From NCBI RefSeq assembly GCF_003054555.1, contig NZ_CP026304.1:3224001-3288000 (forward strand): a stretch of DNA of 64,000 bases. Direction: 5' to 3'. Below, piece after piece: positions 57,905 to 64,000 of the stretch. A program made the translations under genes and the position numbers. The notes under the pieces are model-generated. The model searched no databases. It was given only the letters and a program-made list of their open reading frames with translations, and was not told where the DNA came from. Numbering within the stretch: position 1 is the first letter of the stretch; every line of letters begins with the position of its first letter. Source of the stretch: Streptomyces lunaelactis (GTDB lineage Bacteria > Actinomycetota > Actinomycetes > Streptomycetales > Streptomycetaceae).

Positions 57905-58120
57905 CCGCCCCCACATCCGCCGAGCGCGAGCTCCCCGCCGCCGTAGACCTCTCCTGGGAGCAGTACGCCGGCCGCGCCTGCGTTTGGTGCGACCAGCCCC
58001 TGACGACCGGCGCACGCAGCGTCGGCACCGCCCGTGATCGGCGCCCACGTCCTCGACATCGAGGTGTACGCGGGCCCGTGCTGTCCGCAACCCATCACAC
58101 ACCCGAGGAGTACCGCATGA
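57901..58120 (+). pseudogene. Small zinc-ribbon-like gene with apparent +1 frameshift
   Basis: From GTG at 57901 the frame reads VTAPTSAERELPAAVDLSWE, GRACVWCDQPLTTGARSVGT and then turns Arg-rich. One base over, the frame reads VIGAHVLDIEVYAGPCCPQP and stops at TGA 58118-58120, on the ATG of the next gene. The two halves look like one protein with CxxC and CC pairs, broken by one extra base near 58030. Without correction the first frame runs into the next gene. Sequencing error, a real mutation or programmed shifting are all possible. Confidence 0.6.
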
Positions 58121-58554
58121 CCGCTCTCGCAACAGACCAGGCCACGGGTCGCCGACTCGTCGACGCCGGGCTCTTCGAACGGCTCGTCACCTTCCTCGAG
58201 TTCGAGGAGGACATGGACCGACCCCGGGCCGAGCGCGTGATGGACCAGGCCCTCGCCTTCATCGACATGGCCGGGCACCGCACCGACGTGCCGCTCTCCC
58301 CGTCGCGGAAAGTCGACCCCGGCTGGCACGCCTTCATCCTGCACAGCCACGAGTACGCCGACTTCTGCCACCGCCGGTTCGGCGCGTTCCTGCACCACAA
58401 CCCGCTCAAGGGCCAACGCCTACGCGACGGCGTTGCCATCAAGCGCACAGTCCGTGCGATCGAGGAGATGGGCTACGTCGTCGACCACGAACTGTGGGGC
58501 ACCGCGGCGGAGTGCAACGCGCCGTCTTGCTGCGGCGACGGCGACGGCTGCTGA
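58117..58554 (+). CDS. Glycine-rich-domain (GRDP/DUF1399-like) protein
   Basis: A 145-residue protein. The helical core has FERLVTFLEFEEDMDRPRAE and KVDPGWHAFILHSHEYADFC, the W-H-x-F-I-L-H segment typical of DUF1399/GRDP proteins. It ends with a Cys-rich tail CNAPSCCGDGDGC. The ATG overlaps the stop of the frameshifted gene (ATGA), which argues the latter was functional until recently. Biochemical role unknown; the Cys/His content suggests metal binding. Confidence 0.68.
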   Translation: MTALATDQATGRRLVDAGLFERLVTFLEFEEDMDRPRAERVMDQALAFIDMAGHRTDVPLSPSRKVDPGWHAFILHSHEYADFCHRRFGAFLHHNPLKGQRLRDGVAIKRTVRAIEEMGYVVDHELWGTAAECNAPSCCGDGDGC

Positions 58555-58626
58555 CCCGATGCTCACGTGTGGCCCGCCTCCCCCCAGTGGGCCGCGCACC
58601 CTCGAGCGCAGAACGGAAACCCTCCC

Positions 58627-59001
58627 GTGGCCACCCTGCTCTCCGCACGCAGCCGCCTCACGGTCTTCCACCTGGAGGGCCTGACCGTCGCGTACACCAC
58701 ACAGTCCAGCGACTCCCGCGGCCTGGGAGACATTGCCGTCGTCACAGTCGTCGCCCCGGACAGCTCGACCGGTGACCACCTGTGGCGGCTGGCCGCGAGC
58801 ATGTTCACCAACCCGCCCCCGGGCCAGACACAGGCCCGATGGATCCTCACCCAATGCACCAGGGCCCGCGCCGTCAAGGCACCCACCTACCGCGATCTTC
58901 CCGACGCCAAGTGGACTGCCGACCTGACCCGCGAGCTGCACCTGGACGCCCTCTTCGCCAATCACGCCATCCTCCGCACGGGTCGTCTCACCATCGAGTG
59001 A
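58627..59001 (+). CDS. Hypothetical protein following the GRDP-like gene
   Basis: About 124 residues from GTG at 58627 (another GTG lies 60 bp earlier): TVFHLEGLTVAYTTQSSDSR, IAVVTVVAPDSSTGDHLWRL and LTRELHLDALFANHAILRTG. Mixed alpha/beta, no signal peptide and no recognised motif. Same direction as the preceding three small genes, perhaps one transcript. Not assigned. Confidence 0.55.
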   Translation: MATLLSARSRLTVFHLEGLTVAYTTQSSDSRGLGDIAVVTVVAPDSSTGDHLWRLAASMFTNPPPGQTQARWILTQCTRARAVKAPTYRDLPDAKWTADLTRELHLDALFANHAILRTGRLTIE

Positions 59002-59123
59002 CCGATCGAGCAACCCGCCAGTCCCGGCTGTCCGCGGTCCCCGTCGCGGACAGACCGGGGCTACCCCGGTTCGCGGACACGCTGCCTGGGCCGCCTTCGT
59101 CGCAGCCCTGCGCCGGGCGCGGC

Positions 59124-60212
59124 TCAGCCAAGGGAGCCCACGCGCACCGCCGGCCCGACCCTCGCCGCCCCCGTCGCCAGCGCCCCGCGCACCGCCGTCG
59201 CGATGTCTCCCGGGCTGTCGCGGAGTTGGGACGGCGACGCCGAGAGCACGATCACGCCATGCCGGGCCATCCGGTTGCGGCGGGTCATCGTCCGTTCCCA
59301 GTCCCCCGGGCTCAAGTGCCATTCGCGGGAGTCGATTTCGAGGGCCACTCCCGCGTGTGGCCAGTACGCGTCGGGGCGGGCCAGGAACGTGCCGTCCGGC
59401 AGGTACAGGTCGCGGTTCCACACGGGGTCCGGGATGCCTGCCTCCCGAAGGATGCGGCGGGCGCGGGCCTCGGCGACGGAGCGGACTCCTGCCGTCAGGG
59501 CATCGATCGTCGTCGCGACCCGGGGGTCGCTCGCGCGGTGGGTGGAGCGGAGCGCCGTCGTGAGCTCGTCGAGGGTGCAGCGGCCGCGTTGGACGACCTC
59601 GGCGAGGAGCGCCGTCACCGCGTCCTGGCCCGTCAGATACGGGATCGCGTCAGCCGTGGCTCGGGTCAGCGGCGCGCAGGGCAGGCCCTCCACCGGCAGT
59701 CGGCGGCAAGGGACTTGGGTGCGATGGGTGCGGACGTAGCCATGGCTGCGCGGGTTGCGCGTGCCCGGTACGAGTACGTCCACCGGGCCCAGCCGCGTCA
59801 GCGGGGCCGCCGCCCGCACCCCGTACAGCGCGAGTGCCGCCGTGCCCGTGAGCAGTGCGGCCTCGCCGGCGTACAGGAGCGCGGCGCGTAAGCGCTGGCG
59901 TGGGCTCGGGACTCCCGTCTGGAGCAGGACCACGCGTGGGAGTAACCGTTGCCAGGGGCCGCCGCGGGTGCAGCGGTCGGCGATGGTCGAGGTGGGCAGG
60001 CCGAGGGCGGCCAACTGCCTTGAGGTGGCGAGGCCGTCCTGGGCCGTGACGATCGGGTCGGTGCAGGTGCGCGTGGGCAAGCCATGCCCCTGGCGAACCG
60101 TTCCGCTAACCGGTGTTGCGGAATCGGTGAGCAGTAAGTCCCGTTCCTGTACCGGGATTCCGGGATCGCCGGAATCCGCGTTCACGATCACGTCCGGGGT
60201 CGCGGCCCTCAC
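59124..60212 (-). CDS. AbiEi-like antitoxin-domain protein with DUF559-type nuclease fold
   Basis: A 362-residue protein. An N-terminal winged helix of the AbiEi antitoxin type (DGLATSRQLAALGLPTSTIA, GGPWQRLLPRVVLLQTG) and a middle AbiEi core (LLTGTAALALYGV) precede a C-terminal PD-(D/E)xK-like segment. That segment has RPDAYWPHAGVALEIDSREW then HLSPGDWERTMTRRNRMARHG, with Asp, Glu and Asp in place, resembling very-short-patch-repair/DUF559 nucleases. No AbiEii toxin is adjacent. The GTG start at 60212 is uncertain; a shorter protein beginning about 40 residues later is possible. Confidence 0.78.
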   Translation of the reverse strand: MRAATPDVIVNADSGDPGIPVQERDLLLTDSATPVSGTVRQGHGLPTRTCTDPIVTAQDGLATSRQLAALGLPTSTIADRCTRGGPWQRLLPRVVLLQTGVPSPRQRLRAALLYAGEAALLTGTAALALYGVRAAAPLTRLGPVDVLVPGTRNPRSHGYVRTHRTQVPCRRLPVEGLPCAPLTRATADAIPYLTGQDAVTALLAEVVQRGRCTLDELTTALRSTHRASDPRVATTIDALTAGVRSVAEARARRILREAGIPDPVWNRDLYLPDGTFLARPDAYWPHAGVALEIDSREWHLSPGDWERTMTRRNRMARHGVIVLSASPSQLRDSPGDIATAVRGALATGAARVGPAVRVGSLG

Positions 60213-60426
60213 CAGCGAGGGCGGTGCGCCAACTCAGGGCAGCCACAGGGGCGTCGGTGCACAGGCCCTCGCCGTCCCGAGAGCGTCAGCCCCAGCAGTG
60301 ACGTAGGGAAAGTACGCACACTTTCATCACAATCACGCGATGTTCCCCCACATTCACACCCCGTGAGCTCAAACGGAATGCCATGCTCAGCTTCTCAGTT
60401 CGGAACCATCCATCTTTGGGGGGCAC

Positions 60427-61281
60427 ATGTCATGGAGAGGTAGTACGCGCGCGAACAGCGCGGTGGCGGCCTGCGCGTTAGTGATGGCGGTCGGGCTCGT
60501 GGGGTGCGGGGGGACCAGCGACGACGGCACGTCCGAGGCGGCTACGACGAGCGCGGCGCCCAAGGCGGCCGCACCGGTGAAGGCCACGCCCGAGCCGGTG
60601 CTCGGGCTCGTCGACGACGAGGCGAGCGCCGATGCCGCGAAGGCGGTCGTGGTGAAGGTGCTCGGCAACGACACCGTCACGCTCAAGGACGGCACGTCGG
60701 GCAACGTCGAAGTCGCCCTGGAGGCCGGTGAGTTCACGGTCTCGGTGGAGACCCGGCCAGGGAACGGCACCGCGAAGGTCGACGGGTCCACCATCGTCTA
60801 CACGTCCGCCGCCGGGTACGGGGGCACCGACGAGTTCACGTACCGAGTGGATGTGGCGGGAGCCGGGGCCGAGCCGCTGAGCGGAACCGCCGTCGTACGG
60901 ATCACCGTGACGGCGCCCACGCCGACGCCCACCCCCGTGAAGCCCAAGAAGCCCGCGCCGCCCAAGGTCGTGTACGCCAACTGCGACGCCGTACGGGCCG
61001 TCGGCGCCGATCCGATCGGGCGTACGGATCCCGGGTACGGGCCGCATCTCGACCGGGACGGGGACGGCGTCGGCTGCGAGCCGTACGGTGGCGGAAGCGG
61101 CGGTTCCACCGGAGGCAGCACGGGCGGCAGCACGGGGGGCAGTACCGGAGGCGGCGGCGGGAGTACGTACTACGAGAACTGCACCGCCGTACGGGCCGCC
61201 GGTGCCGCCCCCATTCACGCCGGGGATCCCGGCTACGGGCGGCACCTCGACCGCGACGGGGACGGCGTCGGCTGCGAGTGA
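60427..61281 (+). CDS. Lipoprotein with two excalibur calcium-binding domains
   Basis: A 284-residue lipoprotein. The signal peptide ends at lipobox VGLVGC (Cys about 27). An Ig/cadherin-like domain (about 60-165) has GGTDEFTYRVDVAG, followed by a TPTPTP linker. Two excalibur domains follow, at about 180-215 and 245-284, each ending HLDRDGDGVGCE, with the DxDxDG calcium loop and paired cysteines. Between them are four STGG repeats. Strong ribosome site GGGGGG. Probably a calcium-dependent surface protein; partner unknown. Confidence 0.88.
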   Translation: MSWRGSTRANSAVAACALVMAVGLVGCGGTSDDGTSEAATTSAAPKAAAPVKATPEPVLGLVDDEASADAAKAVVVKVLGNDTVTLKDGTSGNVEVALEAGEFTVSVETRPGNGTAKVDGSTIVYTSAAGYGGTDEFTYRVDVAGAGAEPLSGTAVVRITVTAPTPTPTPVKPKKPAPPKVVYANCDAVRAVGADPIGRTDPGYGPHLDRDGDGVGCEPYGGGSGGSTGGSTGGSTGGSTGGGGGSTYYENCTAVRAAGAAPIHAGDPGYGRHLDRDGDGVGCE

Positions 61282-61331
61282 TCGAGCGGGGCCGCCCGGC
61301 CGGCGTATTCGCGTCGGCGGTAGTCGTCCGG

Positions 61332-61853
61332 TCAGCGGTAGTCGTCCGGGTGGTCCTGCATCCAGGTGTTGATCTTGTCGCGCACGCCGATGAGCTCGCT
61401 CCGGTGCTTCTCGAGGTTCGCGGTCGACGTGTCGTCGCCCAGCGTCTCCTGGAGCGCGCTCATCCACGCCAGCGGCTGCTTGAAGTGGCCCGGGCCCTTC
61501 GGGTCCGCCTTCATCGCCTCGTCGAGGCCCGTCAGTTCGTCGTTCACCCGGCCCAGGAAGTAGTCGCAGTTCCCCGGGGTGCAGGTGTCGCCCAACGTGG
61601 CCTGCAGGGTGGCGAACGCGTCGCGGACCTTCTCGACGGGAGTGGGCAGCGGTTCCTGGGCCTCCGGTTCCGCGGCGGCCGGTTCCGCGGCGGCCGGTTC
61701 CGCTCCGTCCGCAGCGTCCGCGACCTTCGCTGGCTGCTCCGACGCAGCGGGCTTCCGGTCGGACCCGGCCTCCGGGGAAGCGGAGCAGGACACAAGAAAC
61801 GCCGCCAGGAACACGGCGGCCACGGCCGTACCGCGGCCTTCATGGATACGCAT
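61332..61853 (-). CDS. Small secreted lipoprotein of unknown function
   Basis: A 173-residue lipoprotein with lipobox AAFLVSC (Cys about 23), a low-complexity Ala/Glu/Pro linker containing tandem EPAAAEPAAAEPEAQEP (30-70), and a helical domain with TCTPGNCDYFLGRVNDELTG (two cysteines, likely a disulfide) and WMSALQETLGDD. GGGGGGG precedes the ATG. It converges on the excalibur gene. No family recognised. Confidence 0.75.
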   Translation of the reverse strand: MRIHEGRGTAVAAVFLAAFLVSCSASPEAGSDRKPAASEQPAKVADAADGAEPAAAEPAAAEPEAQEPLPTPVEKVRDAFATLQATLGDTCTPGNCDYFLGRVNDELTGLDEAMKADPKGPGHFKQPLAWMSALQETLGDDTSTANLEKHRSELIGVRDKINTWMQDHPDDYR

Positions 61854-61988
61854 GAGGACCCCCCCTCAGTACTGAGCTCGCGCTGAGCTCGTCGGCGACC
61901 CTACCCGCGGAGGCACACAGGCTCGTACGCGCCTCATGGGGAACGGGAATGGCGGCCGGTGAGTTGGTCACGGCCGAGGCGAGGCCGG

Positions 61989-62423
61989 TCACGACCTCGC
62001 GGGCGGGGTGGCCGTCGGCCACACCCGGCAGGCCGCCGCGGCGTCGGACAGCGGCACCACGATGGTGGTGACAGGCCGCAAAGCCCCCATACGGGCGGGT
62101 ACTTGGACCGAGTCCTTCAAGTGGAGCACGAGGGCGCTCGCCTCCCGTCCAGGCACCACGAGGTCGGACGAGGACGGCCGGTGGTCGTGTCGACCGGCAA
62201 CCTCGACCCGCCGGACAGCCCTGAGGGGGATCTCCACGCTGCGGCGCAGCCCCCAGCGAAGGACGATGCGCCCATGGCCCAGGGTGTGGGGTCGTACCCG
62301 GCCGGCGGTGGCGAACGCCGCGGCCGCGGCGGCGGCGGCACACAGATCCGCCCGTGCCTCAATGTCCTTGGCCAGGAGGAGCTCCGGTCCGTGCCGGAAC
62401 CCGGAAGGCGTGGTGTCCGTCAT
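61989..62423 (-). CDS. Hypothetical protein divergent from TetR
   Basis: A 144-residue protein: GPELLLAKDIEARADLCAAA, a hydrophobic alanine run, then PH-like strands RIVLRWGLRRSVEIPLRAVR and RREVAG... to TTIVVPLSDAAAACR. AGGAGG lies at ideal distance from the ATG. The end (WPTATPPARS) is unlike the rest, while the neighbouring frame continues with DGHPAREVVTGLASAVTNSP, so a frameshift near 62030 is possible. Probably the TetR target, since two palindromes lie between them. Confidence 0.65.
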   Translation of the reverse strand: MTDTTPSGFRHGPELLLAKDIEARADLCAAAAAAAAFATAGRVRPHTLGHGRIVLRWGLRRSVEIPLRAVRRVEVAGRHDHRPSSSDLVVPGREASALVLHLKDSVQVPARMGALRPVTTIVVPLSDAAAACRVWPTATPPARS

Positions 62424-62464
62424 GGTGTGTTCCTCCTACGGTCGGTAGGGCCCGCGCTAATATT

Positions 62465-62505
62465 CGGACCGTTGGTCCGGATTCAATATGCGGACCATCG
62501 GTCCG
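62465..62505. promoter_or_regulatory. Two TetR-type palindromic operators
   Basis: CGGACCGTTGGTCCG (62465-62479) and CGGACCATCGGTCCG (62491-62505), both CGGACC-NNN-GGTCCG, 26 bp apart centre to centre, in the 104-bp gap between divergent genes. Confidence 0.85.
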
Positions 62506-62527
62506 ATTTTCTGGTCGAGGAGGAACC

Positions 62528-63124
62528 ATGCCGCCCGCACGCAAGGAGCGAGCCGACGCCGCCCGCAACCGGGAGGCGGTGCTGACCGCCGCAGCACGCC
62601 TGTTCACCGAGCGCGGCGACCCCGACCGCGTCTCCATGGATGACATCGCCGCGGCCGCCGGAGTCGGCAAGGGCACGCTCTTCCGCCGCTTCGGCGACCG
62701 CGTCGGACTCGTCAAGGCCCTCGTCGAGCAGCGCACCGAACAGCTGAGGGCCGATGTCGTCGCGGGCCCCCCGCCGCTCGGCCCCGGCACCCCGGCCGGC
62801 GAACGCGTCCTCGCCCTCCTCGACGCACTGCTGAGCCTGAAGCTCGAAACCCGCCCACTGATGCTCGCCCTGGAGAGCGCGGGCAGCGGCAGCCCGTACC
62901 TGAACGACGCCTACGCGCTGTGGCACGCACAGCTCGCCTCGCTGCTGGCCGAGGTCCGCGGCGAGCGGGACGCCGACTACCTCGCTCATGCCCTGCTGGC
63001 CGCCGTACGCAGCGACCTCATCGAGCACCTCGCCACGAGCGGCACCTCACCGCAGCACATCCACGACGGAGTCGACGCGCTCGCCCGCGCCGTGCTGGCG
63101 GCGCCGGCGCCGGGAGGGGCATAG
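62528..63124 (+). CDS. TetR-family transcriptional regulator
   Basis: A 198-residue regulator. The helix-turn-helix has REAVLTAAARLFTERGDPDR and VSMDDIAAAAGVGKGTLFRR. The ligand domain is all-helical (LALLDALLSLKLETRPLMLA). GAGGAGGAACC precedes the ATG. It probably represses itself and the divergent gene at 61989-62423 through the paired palindromes. Effector unknown. Confidence 0.92.
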   Translation: MPPARKERADAARNREAVLTAAARLFTERGDPDRVSMDDIAAAAGVGKGTLFRRFGDRVGLVKALVEQRTEQLRADVVAGPPPLGPGTPAGERVLALLDALLSLKLETRPLMLALESAGSGSPYLNDAYALWHAQLASLLAEVRGERDADYLAHALLAAVRSDLIEHLATSGTSPQHIHDGVDALARAVLAAPAPGGA

Positions 63125-63230
63125 TGGGCGGTCATCCGCGGCCGCACTGAACACTTCCGTCCCGCCGCACGTATTCAACGGCAACCTCCCCTGGTTGCTG
63201 GGCGCGTGACCGTACGACGGCAGGAAGCGG

Positions 63231-64000
63231 TCACGCGCCCAGCGCGTGCGCCAGCGTGTAGATCAGCAGGCCGGCCAGCGCGCCGACCACCGTGCCGTTG
63301 ATCCGGATGAACTGCAGATCGCGGCCGATGTGCGCCTCGATCTTCCGCGATGTGTGCTCCGCGTCCCAGCTCGCGACCGTCTCCGAGATCAGCGAGGTGA
63401 TCTCGGCGCGGTACGTGGTCACCACGTACACCGCCGCCTCCTCCACCCAGCCGTCCAGCTTCGACTGCAGCCGGCCGTCCGTCGCCAGCCGCGCGCCCAG
63501 CGACAGCAGCGAGGCGCGGGCCCGCAGCCGCAGCTCGCTCCGGTCGTCCTCCGCCGCCGAGATGATCATGGCGCGTACGGAGGACCAGGCCGAGGCGATC
63601 ACGTCCTGCACCTCGGAACGGGACAGCAGCTCCGACTTCATACGCTCCACCCGGTCCCGGGTGTCCGTGTCCGACTGGAGGTCGGCCGCGAAGTCCGTCA
63701 GGAAGCGGTCGATCGCTCCGCGCGCCGGGTGCTCGGGCATGTCCCGCATCTCGGTGACGAAGCGCAGCAGTTCCTTGTAGACGCGTTCGCCGACCCGCTT
63801 GTCCACGAAGCGCGGCGTCCAGCCCGGCGCCCCGCCCTCGACCGCGTCCAGCACCGAGTCCGCGTGCAGGACGAGCCAGTCGTGGGCGCGGGCGCAGATC
63901 AGGTCGACGGCACGGTGGTGGGCGCCGTCGGCGACGACCTTCTCCAGGGTCTTGCCGACGCCCGGGGCGATCTCCGCGCTGTCCGCGCGGCGCGTGATCG
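63231..64000 (-). CDS. DUF445 family membrane protein (5' part outside window)
   Basis: At least 256 residues of the C-terminal part of a DUF445 protein: VGERVYKELLRFVTEMRDMP, MKSELLSRSEVQDVIASAWS and ASLLSLGARLATDGRLQSKL. The typical ending HIGRDLQFIRINGTVVGALA is followed by a membrane helix (GLLIYTLAHALGA). The frame is open to the window edge, so the start is not seen. DUF445 proteins are membrane-associated and long-helical; function unknown. Confidence 0.9.
   Translation of the reverse strand, partial: ITRRADSAEIAPGVGKTLEKVVADGAHHRAVDLICARAHDWLVLHADSVLDAVEGGAPGWTPRFVDKRVGERVYKELLRFVTEMRDMPEHPARGAIDRFLTDFAADLQSDTDTRDRVERMKSELLSRSEVQDVIASAWSSVRAMIISAAEDDRSELRLRARASLLSLGARLATDGRLQSKLDGWVEEAAVYVVTTYRAEITSLISETVASWDAEHTSRKIEAHIGRDLQFIRINGTVVGALAGLLIYTLAHALGA

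Noticed and set aside
1..64000. CRISPR array, transposase genes, large polyketide or peptide synthetase genes
   Set aside because: No regularly spaced repeat-spacer array and no such coding sequences were seen on reading both strands.

Overview
The window looks like a Streptomyces chromosome (or a very close relative). It has very high GC, codons ending in G/C, and many GTG starts. It carries the cslA-glxA-cslZ hyphal-tip glucan locus, DasR-type operators before chitinolytic genes, class E and F sortases with an LAXTG substrate, XRE/DUF397/RsbW-like regulatory modules, and the dispersed intergenic hairpins typical of the genus. No rRNA, phage, integrase, transposase gene, CRISPR array or large biosynthetic cluster was seen. 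Two identical tRNA-Lys(CUU) genes are present.

Layout. 1-0.6 kb: 5' part of a secreted GH18 chitinase behind two DasR-like sites. 0.7-1.8 kb: a flavin monooxygenase-like gene. 1.9-10.5 kb: a divergent catabolic locus with two maleate-isomerase/EutA-like enzymes, a D-2-hydroxyacid dehydrogenase, an amidase, a DUF3830 protein, an EhuBCDA-type ABC importer and an IclR regulator. 10.5-21.9 kb, between the two tRNA-Lys genes: an RsbW-like ATPase, a MerR regulator with a membrane protein, a lipoprotein, a two-component system, a probable MITE, an acyl-CoA ligase, an AA10 lytic polysaccharide monooxygenase with two DasR-like sites, an SPFH protein and a cell-wall hydrolase. 22.3-27.3 kb: cslA, glxA and a convergent GH6 gene. 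27.8-30.1 kb: class F sortase, its secreted neighbour, a HAD phosphatase and a decayed copy of that gene's 3' end. 30.2-38.4 kb: an exported phosphodiesterase-like enzyme and a tightly overlapped 2-aminoethylphosphonate-type operon (FAD oxidase, phosphonatase-like HAD, PhnTUVS-type importer) beside a GntR regulator. 38.5-47.1 kb: LAXTG surface protein, ROK repressor with a divergent sugar-type dehydrogenase, FAH-family enzyme, YidC, class E sortase, DUF3592 and SEC-C proteins.

47.1-60.2 kb is accessory in character. It has a visibly lower-GC stretch (about 50.2-53 kb), a 1046-residue HKD-nuclease/helicase/DUF3427 protein, an unknown membrane-anchored protein, a GmrSD-like DUF262/DUF1524 protein, two XRE/DUF397/DUF6879 regulatory modules with internal duplication and decay, and an AbiEi-like protein carrying a nuclease-type C-terminus. 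The first three genes are the best candidate for an undescribed defence system. 60.4-64 kb holds an excalibur-domain lipoprotein, another lipoprotein, a TetR gene with a double operator, and a DUF445 gene cut by the window edge.

How the parts work together: chitinase and LPMO are probably co-controlled by DasR through N-acetylglucosamine metabolism. CslA, GlxA and the GH6 enzyme make, oxidise and trim a tip glucan. The phosphonate operon predicts uptake, oxidative deamination and C-P cleavage without a PhnW transaminase. Class E sortase probably anchors the LAXTG protein nearby.
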